Shown here: one piece after another, positions 6,348-10,019 of the stretch
Layout of the letters: every line of letters begins with the position of its first letter
Numbering within the stretch: the first letter of the stretch is position 1
NCBI GenBank assembly: GCA_964651755.1
Contig: CAZYZD010000081.1
Coordinates: 1-10,019, forward strand
Reading direction: 5' to 3'
Source of the DNA: QNZT01 sp964651755
GTDB lineage: Bacteria > Campylobacterota > Campylobacteria > Campylobacterales > QNZT01
DNA length: 10,019 nucleotides
Translations under genes and position numbers: made by a program
Notes under the pieces: model-generated
The model's database searches: none
Seen by the model: the letters and a program-made list of their open reading frames with translations, nothing else
What the model was told of the DNA's origin: nothing

Positions 6348-6375
6348 AATTGATATTTTCAATAAGGAACTCTTT

Positions 6376-7266
6376 ATGACATTTAAAGAGCTGGAACTCT
6401 TCTACCATCTGGCAGAGCATGCGCATATCTCCCAACTCTCCAAAAAGATCAACATGAGCCAGTCTGCAATCTCTCTGGCGATCAAGGCACTTGAAAAGAG
6501 TCTGGGAGAACCTCTTTTTGACCGCATCGGTAAAAAACTCATCCTCAATGAACGCGGACGCCTTTTTAAAGAGAAAACCTATAAACACTTCCTTGCGCTC
6601 AAAGATACACAAAAACTTTTTCAGGAAGATAAACTCTCGGGAATTATCAAAATCGCTTCGAGTAAAACCATCGGTAATTTTATCCTTCCGCGTCTGGTTT
6701 TTGACTTTATGCTGCAAAACCCGCATATCACAATCCAAAGAGAGATCAAAAACTCTGCACAAATCATCCAGATGGTACTTGAAGGAGAGATCGATATGGG
6801 TATCATCGAAACAGAGTGTCAGGAACCTTCCATCATCAAAGAGGAGCTTGGCAGCGACAGGCTCATCGTTACGGGAAACGATGAAACACTCACCAAAAAC
6901 GACTACTATATTGACCAGCTTGCCCACAAGAAATGGCTTTTGCGGGAACCAGGTTCCGGAACACGCGAACTTTTTTTAAAAGCGTTGGGAAATCTTGCCG
7001 GAGAATTGGAGATTTTCATGGAGTTTACAGAATTTGAAGAGATGAAAACAGTGCTTGAAAATGAAAAAGAGACATTGACCTGTATCTCAAAGTTTGTGGT
7101 GGCAAAGGAACTGGAGAGAAAAGAACTTTTTGAAATTAAACTCAAAAATATCGATTTGACCAGGAAACTCTACATTATCTACCATAAAGACAAATATAAA
7201 AATATGCTTTTTGATTCATTTGAAAAGTATATCAAACAACATGTTCAGGCAATCCCGAAACTATAA
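6376..7266 (+). CDS. LysR-family regulator (YeiE/CysL-like)
   Basis: This 296-residue regulator has the LysR plan: N-terminal winged helix-turn-helix (2-60, with SQLSKKINMSQSAISLAIKALEKSLGEPLFDR), a linker helix, then a periplasmic-binding-protein-like effector domain from about residue 88 (SGIIKIASSKTIGNFILPRLV). The REPGSGTRELF motif at 190-200 is typical of the YeiE/CysL branch, whose members respond to sulfur compounds or control sulfur assimilation. The start is secure: AAGGA lies 7 bases before the ATG. Position and subfamily both point to control of the divergent yeiH gene. The effector (sulfite, another sulfur anion or a metabolite) cannot be read from sequence. The length is normal. 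Confidence 0.88.
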   Translation: MTFKELELFYHLAEHAHISQLSKKINMSQSAISLAIKALEKSLGEPLFDRIGKKLILNERGRLFKEKTYKHFLALKDTQKLFQEDKLSGIIKIASSKTIGNFILPRLVFDFMLQNPHITIQREIKNSAQIIQMVLEGEIDMGIIETECQEPSIIKEELGSDRLIVTGNDETLTKNDYYIDQLAHKKWLLREPGSGTRELFLKALGNLAGELEIFMEFTEFEEMKTVLENEKETLTCISKFVVAKELERKELFEIKLKNIDLTRKLYIIYHKDKYKNMLFDSFEKYIKQHVQAIPKL

Positions 7267-7380
7267 CAAAACGCACTCCCTTTACCAGAATCAGAAATAA
7301 TTACAATAGTAATATCATAAATAAAGAGTATTTTCCCCGACAAAGCCTTGATTTACCTTTTTTTTGTATCATAACCCAAA

Positions 7381-7397
7381 ATCTTCATAAGAAGGAT
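7381..7397 (+). promoter_or_regulatory. Hairpin covering the ribosome binding site of the small heat-shock gene
   Basis: ATCTTC (7381-7386) can pair with GAAGGAT (7391-7397) around the loop ATAA, with G7395 bulged. This hides the AAGGA ribosome site of the next gene (ATG 7405). Small heat-shock genes are often controlled by such RNA thermometers (ROSE and similar). The stem is short, so this is a candidate only. Confidence 0.35.
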
Positions 7398-7404
7398 AAA
7401 AATT

Positions 7405-8148
7405 ATGAATAAAAATGTTGTAACGCTGGTGGGTATTTTTCTTGTCGGTATTATCGCTTATCAGGCATATCTGCTGGGTAAACTGGAAGCTGAACAAAAA
7501 AATGCAGTTGCAGCCAAAAAAGAACCCAAAATCACTGTAGAGATAGAAAAAGAGCATCTCCCGCAACCAAAAATTGCCCATACTAACCGTTCTGTACCAA
7601 CCGGAAGCAATACCACACAAACACCTCTTATCGATGAGAAAAAAATCAAAGAGGATTTTAACCGTCTTTTCAAAGATATTTTCGGCAATCCAAAAGTTAA
7701 AGCAGAAATTCAAAAAAATGTCACACAAATGCAACAACAACTGCAGGAGGGATTAAATCAATTCCAAAAAGAGATTGTTATGATGACTTCCGAGCTACAA
7801 AAAGCCTCTGAAGAAGATCCTTTTCTTAAAGAACTTTTTCAAAATTTCAAACTTCCAAATGCACTGGAATTTACAGATACCGGCAAAGGATACAGTCTCG
7901 AAATTGATGTTCCCAATAATGAAAAAAGTACTGTAGATGTCAAAGTAAGAAAAGGATTCCTGGTAATTCTGATCAATGAAGTGGTCACAGAAGAGCATGA
8001 AGAGAATGGAGTCATGGTCAAAAAAGAGCTTAAACACAAAAAACAGGTACTTGTAAATATACCAGAAGATGCAGATACAGCGAAACTTGAAACCAAATAT
8101 GACAATGGAAAACTTCGTCTGATCCTTCCCAAAAAGGTTGCGTCATGA
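7405..8148 (+). CDS. Membrane-anchored small heat-shock protein (Hsp20/alpha-crystallin domain)
   Basis: This 247-residue protein begins with an uncleaved-looking membrane segment (VVTLVGIFLVGIIAYQAYLLG, 5-25), followed by a charged and polar linker (about 26-80), an amphipathic Gln/Lys-rich helix (about 80-150, possible coiled coil) and a C-terminal alpha-crystallin domain (about 155-243). The last shows the expected strands: GYSLEIDVPN, TVDVKVRKGFLVILI, KKQVLVNIPEDADTAKLETKYDNGKLRLILPKK. With only Asn/Lys before the helix and a long charged tail after it, the domain probably faces the periplasm, though cytoplasmic orientation cannot be excluded. Small heat-shock proteins hold unfolded proteins without ATP; most lack a membrane anchor. 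AAGGA lies 8 bases before the ATG, partly inside a possible hairpin. Its TGA overlaps the next gene's ATG. Confidence 0.78.
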   Translation: MNKNVVTLVGIFLVGIIAYQAYLLGKLEAEQKNAVAAKKEPKITVEIEKEHLPQPKIAHTNRSVPTGSNTTQTPLIDEKKIKEDFNRLFKDIFGNPKVKAEIQKNVTQMQQQLQEGLNQFQKEIVMMTSELQKASEEDPFLKELFQNFKLPNALEFTDTGKGYSLEIDVPNNEKSTVDVKVRKGFLVILINEVVTEEHEENGVMVKKELKHKKQVLVNIPEDADTAKLETKYDNGKLRLILPKKVAS

Positions 8149-8477
8149 GAGAAGATATCGACTCCCCGGAAGCACTTGAAGAGCTGATTAAAGAGAAACT
8201 GGGTGTACTGGTCTACTTTTCCACTCCTACCTGCAATGTCTGCCATGCACTCAAACCTAAAATCAAAGAGGAGTTTGCCAGACATTTTCCGGAGATAGAA
8301 CAGGTTTTCATCGATTCATCCAAAACACCGCAGATTCCTGCTTCGATGCAGATTTTTTCAGTACCGACTATCATCGTTTATCTGGATGGTAAAGAGTTTG
8401 CAAGAGAATCACGTAATGTCAGCGTCCCCCTGCTGATTGAAAAAATTCAGCGCCCTTATGAAATTATGACTTCATGA
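8145..8477 (+). CDS. Thioredoxin-family protein (CNVC active site)
   Basis: This 110-residue thioredoxin-fold protein has the active site FSTPTCNVCHALKP (C30, C33) and the cis-proline loop FSVPTIIVY (P74), in the right places for a thiol-disulfide oxidoreductase. The usual WCGPC is replaced by TCNVC, which should change redox potential and partners. There is no signal peptide or membrane segment, so it appears cytoplasmic, although its neighbours are anchored or exported. It is tightly coupled: its ATG overlaps the heat-shock gene's stop as ATGA, and its own TGA overlaps an ATG just before the cytochrome gene. AAGG lies 7 bases upstream. Partner proteins are unknown. Confidence 0.85.
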   Translation: MREDIDSPEALEELIKEKLGVLVYFSTPTCNVCHALKPKIKEEFARHFPEIEQVFIDSSKTPQIPASMQIFSVPTIIVYLDGKEFARESRNVSVPLLIEKIQRPYEIMTS

Positions 8478-8488
8478 AAAGGAGTATT

Positions 8489-8908
8489 ATGAAAGTTTTC
8501 CTGTTGTCTTGTATAGCGGCTTTATCACTCATGGCAGGAGAGAAGATCAGTGCAGGGGAAAAAATCTTTCAAAACAAATGCGCTTCATGTCATATCAAAA
8601 TCACAACCAAAGATGAAGCGCTTAAAAATATCAAAGAACTCAAAGCCCCTCCGATGGTAGAAGTCTCCAGCAGACTCAAAGAGATGATCAAAATCACAGA
8701 TGATGTTGACGATATGATACACAAAGGTGTGGTTATCGCTTTTATCAAAGATTATGTTATCTATCCGGATATCGAAAAGAGTATGTGTCATGCCATGGCT
8801 GTAGATCGTTTCGGAACAATGCCTTCTTTAAAAGGCAAAATCACGGAAGAAGAGCTGCAAAGCGTTGCAGAGTGGATTTATGACTATTTTGAAGGGAAAA
8901 AGTTTTAA
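8489..8908 (+). CDS. Periplasmic monoheme cytochrome c
   Basis: This 139-residue protein has a signal peptide (MKVFLLSCIAALSLMAG, cut about residue 17) and one heme-attachment site, CASCH (31-35, H35 as axial ligand). The likely sixth ligand is M111 in GTMPSLKG, followed by the usual final helix EELQSVAEWIYDYF. The distance between the two is typical or slightly long for a small class I cytochrome. A second Cys-His (C100, H101) lies just before the Met loop and is not part of a heme motif. I chose the ATG at 8489 because AAGGAG ends 4 bases before it; an in-frame ATG at 8474 overlaps the thioredoxin stop but has no ribosome site. It is probably a periplasmic electron carrier, co-transcribed with the chaperone and thioredoxin. 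The redox partner is unknown. Confidence 0.88.
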   Translation: MKVFLLSCIAALSLMAGEKISAGEKIFQNKCASCHIKITTKDEALKNIKELKAPPMVEVSSRLKEMIKITDDVDDMIHKGVVIAFIKDYVIYPDIEKSMCHAMAVDRFGTMPSLKGKITEEELQSVAEWIYDYFEGKKF

Positions 8909-8941
8909 GTTAAAGTACTTTAGTCCAGTTTTACTCTATTT

Positions 8942-8950
8942 TGGTATAAT
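8942..8950 (+). promoter_or_regulatory. Extended -10 promoter of the aminotransferase gene
   Basis: TGG immediately followed by a perfect TATAAT (8945-8950) forms an extended -10 element 21 bases before the next ATG. No convincing -35 is seen at 16-18 bases, which is common in Campylobacterota. It implies that the aminotransferase is transcribed separately from the cytochrome gene. Confidence 0.6.
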
Positions 8951-8971
8951 CCCGGTTAAAAAAGGGTTTTT

Positions 8972-10019
8972 ATGCTGACGAAAAGAATCAACTCACTCTC
9001 CACATCGCTGACTATCGCCATCTCCACACTTGCCGGAGAACTGAAAGCAGAAGGAAAAGATATTATCAGTTTTTCTGCCGGTGAACCGGACTTTGGTACA
9101 CCGCAAGTCATCAAAGATGAAGCGATCAAAGCCATTAATGAAGGCTTTACCAGATACACTCCGGTTCCGGGTATCCCCGAACTTCTCGAAGCTATCGCCC
9201 ACAAACTCAAAAGAGACAACAATCTGGAGTACAAACCTTCACAGATTATTGCCAGCAACGGCGCAAAACACTCTCTTTTCAATATCATGCAGGCACTCAT
9301 CGAAGATGGTGATGAAGTCATTATCCCAAGTCCATACTGGGTAACATATCCTGAACTTGTCACATACAGCGGCGGGAAATCTGTCATCATCGAAACCGAA
9401 GATGTAGACGGTTTTAAAATCACACCTGAAAAACTCAAAAATGCCATTACAGACAAAACAAAAATACTCATCCTCACTTCTCCATCCAATCCGACAGGTG
9501 CAGTATATACCAAAGAAGAACTTCTGGCACTTGGTGAAGTACTTAAGGGAACAGATATTTTCGTGGTATCCGATGAAATGTATGAAAAGTTGATCTACGA
9601 CGGTGAATTTACGGCAGTAGCCAGTGTCAGCGACGATATGTTCCAAAGAACCATCACTGTCAATGGTCTGAGTAAATCAGTTGCGATGACAGGATGGCGT
9701 TTTGGTTATCTTGCATCGCCGAACGATGAACTGATCGCGGCAATGAAAAAACTCCAATCCCAAAGTACGTCCAACATCAACTCTATCACCCAGAAAGCTG
9801 CTATCGCCGGACTCGACGGAAGAGCAGACGATGACATAGAGATGATGCGTAAAGAGTTTCAAAAAAGACGTGATATTGCGGTAGAACTTTTCAATGAAGA
9901 TGAAAACCTCTCCGTACTCTCTCCGGCAGGTGCTTTTTACCTCTTTATCAATATCAAAAAAATCTCCGGTGACTCTATGCAGTTTTGTAAAGACTTGCTC
10001 TCAGAAAAAGGGATCGCCG
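8972..10019 (+). CDS. Aspartate/aromatic-type aminotransferase, partial (runs off window end)
   Basis: The first 349 residues of a class I PLP-dependent aminotransferase of the subgroup that includes Thermus aspartate aminotransferase are visible. Such enzymes move the amino group between aspartate (some also aromatic or prephenate substrates) and 2-oxoglutarate. Seen are SFSAGEPDFGTP near the N-terminus, TRYTPVPGIPELLEAI, SPYWVTYPELV, SNPTG with N173, D201 in VVSDEMYEKL (pairs with the PLP ring nitrogen), Y204, and the Schiff-base lysine K235 in NGLSKSVAMTGWRFGY. The C-terminal part with the substrate carboxylate-binding arginine lies beyond the window. AAAGGG sits 5 bases before the ATG and an extended -10 lies upstream. 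The protein is cytoplasmic. Whether the main substrate is aspartate or another amino acid is not decided by what is visible. Confidence 0.92.
   Translation, partial: MLTKRINSLSTSLTIAISTLAGELKAEGKDIISFSAGEPDFGTPQVIKDEAIKAINEGFTRYTPVPGIPELLEAIAHKLKRDNNLEYKPSQIIASNGAKHSLFNIMQALIEDGDEVIIPSPYWVTYPELVTYSGGKSVIIETEDVDGFKITPEKLKNAITDKTKILILTSPSNPTGAVYTKEELLALGEVLKGTDIFVVSDEMYEKLIYDGEFTAVASVSDDMFQRTITVNGLSKSVAMTGWRFGYLASPNDELIAAMKKLQSQSTSNINSITQKAAIAGLDGRADDDIEMMRKEFQKRRDIAVELFNEDENLSVLSPAGAFYLFINIKKISGDSMQFCKDLLSEKGIA

Noticed and set aside
6301..6927. Long open frame on the minus strand opposite the LysR gene (208 codons)
   Set aside because: It is antisense to a clear LysR gene, low in recognisable domains, and runs through the control region; its residues read as a mirror of the real gene's codon pattern.
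8910..8924. AAAGTACTTT palindrome after the cytochrome gene as a terminator
   Set aside because: It is a continuous palindrome with no room for a loop and no T-tract.
8956..9513. 185-codon minus-strand open frame opposite the aminotransferase
   Set aside because: Antisense to a well-supported aminotransferase; composition rich in Ser/Leu typical of reverse-strand shadows.
1..10019. CRISPR array, tRNA, insertion sequence, prophage or defence system
   Set aside because: Reading through found no regularly spaced repeats, cloverleaf-like segments, transposase, integrase or known defence domains.

Overview
The window looks like ordinary chromosome from a Campylobacterota bacterium, probably a sulfur-oxidising Sulfurovum/Sulfurimonas/Sulfuricurvum-type organism. 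The main reason is the gene run at the left end: an HP1021/Cj1608-type atypical response regulator (CemR), an ATP-sulfurylase-like protein and pgpA. This matches the order I recall for Cj1608-Cj1609-Cj1610 in Campylobacter jejuni. Genes are tightly packed, often with ATGA stop/start overlaps, and composition is even throughout. I see no tRNA, rRNA, CRISPR, insertion sequence or phage gene.

Region 1 (2-2533, + strand) holds cemR, the Sat-like gene and pgpA as one likely operon. The regulator has serine where a receiver normally has its phospho-accepting aspartate. The Sat-like protein has lost most of the polar residues that bind ATP and sulfate in real ATP sulfurylases, so its annotated reaction is doubtful.

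Region 2 (2594-4199, - strand) reads tetR, then an AhpD-fold protein, then a hotdog-fold thioesterase-like protein. A near-perfect palindrome at 3544-3559, resembling the NemR box, lies between tetR and the other two genes and is the probable operator of that pair. Region 3 (4340-5149, + strand) is a secreted all-helical protein resembling a duplicated PilJ/NarX-type sensor domain with no output domain.

Region 4 (5206-7266) is a divergent pair: a YeiH-family transporter (putative sulfate/sulfite exporter) and a YeiE/CysL-like LysR regulator, sharing an AT-rich intergenic region with a palindrome and direct repeats. This is the usual LysR-target arrangement and fits handling of sulfite or a related sulfur anion.

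Region 5 (7405-8908, + strand) is the least ordinary part. A membrane-anchored, probably periplasmic small heat-shock protein is translationally coupled to a cytoplasmic-type thioredoxin (CNVC active site), followed at once by a secreted monoheme cytochrome c. The heat-shock gene's ribosome binding site can fold into a small hairpin, a possible RNA thermometer. Region 6 (8972 to the right edge) is an aspartate/aromatic-type aminotransferase cut off by the window end.

The best candidates for something undescribed are the chaperone-thioredoxin-cytochrome unit, the Sat-like protein with a stripped active site, and the free-standing PilJ-like double domain. No known defence or mobile system is present.
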